Made by a program: the position numbers and the translations under genes. Below the pieces are notes generated by a model. The model was given only the letters and a program-made list of their open reading frames with translations, made no database searches and was not told the DNA's origin. A stretch of 15,004 nt of DNA from an uncultured Sphingopyxis sp. (GTDB lineage Bacteria > Pseudomonadota > Alphaproteobacteria > Sphingomonadales > Sphingomonadaceae), in contig CAKZIN010000041.1 in assembly GCA_936933955.1 (NCBI GenBank), positions 1 through 15,004 on the forward strand, given 5' to 3'. Shown here in pieces: positions 14,756 to 15,004 of the stretch (the first letter of the stretch is position 1; each line of letters begins with the position of its first letter).

Positions 14756-15004
14756 CGACGCGGGCGGCGGCGTTGGCGTTCTCGACGCGGCCGGCCGACG
14801 TGCCTGCGGCGGTGCCGCCGCGCGCCACGGTCCATGCCGGGGGCACATGCAGCGGCCGGGGCGTGTTGTCGGCTGCCGCCGCCTGCACGGTCGGCAGCGG
14901 CGGCACGCTGGCGTCGTAGCTGAATTGCGGCGTCCGGTTGGTGGCGCAGCCTGCGAGCATGGTCGCCGAAAGCAGCACGGCCGCGATTGTCGGGGTGCGG
15001 GTGA
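14751..15004 (-). pseudogene. trbG: TrbG/VirB9-like conjugation lipoprotein, N-terminal fragment
   Basis: TrbG is the outer-membrane-associated VirB9-like component of P-type conjugative type IV secretion. Visible are the end of a signal peptide with a lipobox (LAGCA), then NRTPQFSYDASVPPLP and RPLHVPPAWTVARGGT. These are followed by RVENANAAARVEP, a pattern I recognise from the TrbG N-terminal linker. The start codon lies beyond the window's right edge; the GTG at 14978 is inside the signal peptide. The conserved beta-rich domain that should follow is absent because the sequence changes at about 14750. The presence of TrbG points to a plasmid or integrative conjugative element in its source genome, not necessarily the genome of the central block. 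Confidence 0.65.

Noticed and set aside
13571..14923. 450-residue + strand frame opposite the membrane protein
   Set aside because: Arg/Gly-rich translation without domains; the minus frame has a transmembrane helix and an ordered C-terminal domain.
1..15004. tRNA, rRNA, CRISPR, transposase or defence genes
   Set aside because: Looked for on both strands by reading; none could be supported.

Overview
The window is a high-GC bacterial contig whose central ~13.9 kb reads as one collinear chromosomal stretch of an alphaproteobacterium of the sphingomonad type. Support comes from a CtrA cell-cycle regulator, a DUF4167 protein next to a hisS-prfA-prmC operon, a near-consensus CtrA box, and a 26-bp palindromic intergenic repeat. 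The genus is inferred from family recognition, not from a search.

The two ends do not belong to this stretch. Bases 1 to about 865 encode the C-terminal part of pantothenate synthetase (panC) and the first ~93 codons of a PilT-type ATPase. Their sequence style and serine codon use look like Deinococcus. PilT stops matching at about 865, and a vWA-type protein on the other strand loses its C-terminus at the same point. At the right end, about 14735-14755, the N-terminus of a TrbG conjugation lipoprotein runs into a proline-rich membrane protein that has lost its own N-terminus. Both joins cut two genes mid-frame in GC-rich sequence. An assembly or library chimera is the simplest reading.

Layout of the central part: a truncated VIT/vWA exported protein (-); an inverted pair of 26-bp repeats; ctrA (-) with a CtrA box upstream; rluA-family pseudouridine synthase and arfB (+, overlapping by 4 bp); a third repeat copy between convergent genes; the DUF4167 gene (-) behind a 301-bp leader; the hisS-prfA-prmC operon (-, GTGA overlaps); an M61 metallopeptidase and ppa (+); a two-hairpin convergent intergenic region; sseA-metC (-); and a proline-rich membrane-anchored protein of unknown function (-).

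Functionally the region is mainly housekeeping. Histidyl-tRNA synthetase, release factor 1 and the methyltransferase that modifies its GGQ are co-transcribed, and a second GGQ hydrolase (ArfB, ribosome rescue) lies 1.3 kb beyond the operon's last gene. sseA-metC handles sulfur amino acids, and ppa removes pyrophosphate. I see no rRNA, tRNA, CRISPR array, insertion sequence or defence system. The items most worth a second look are the two junctions, the CtrA-box/direct-repeat region and the palindromic repeat family.
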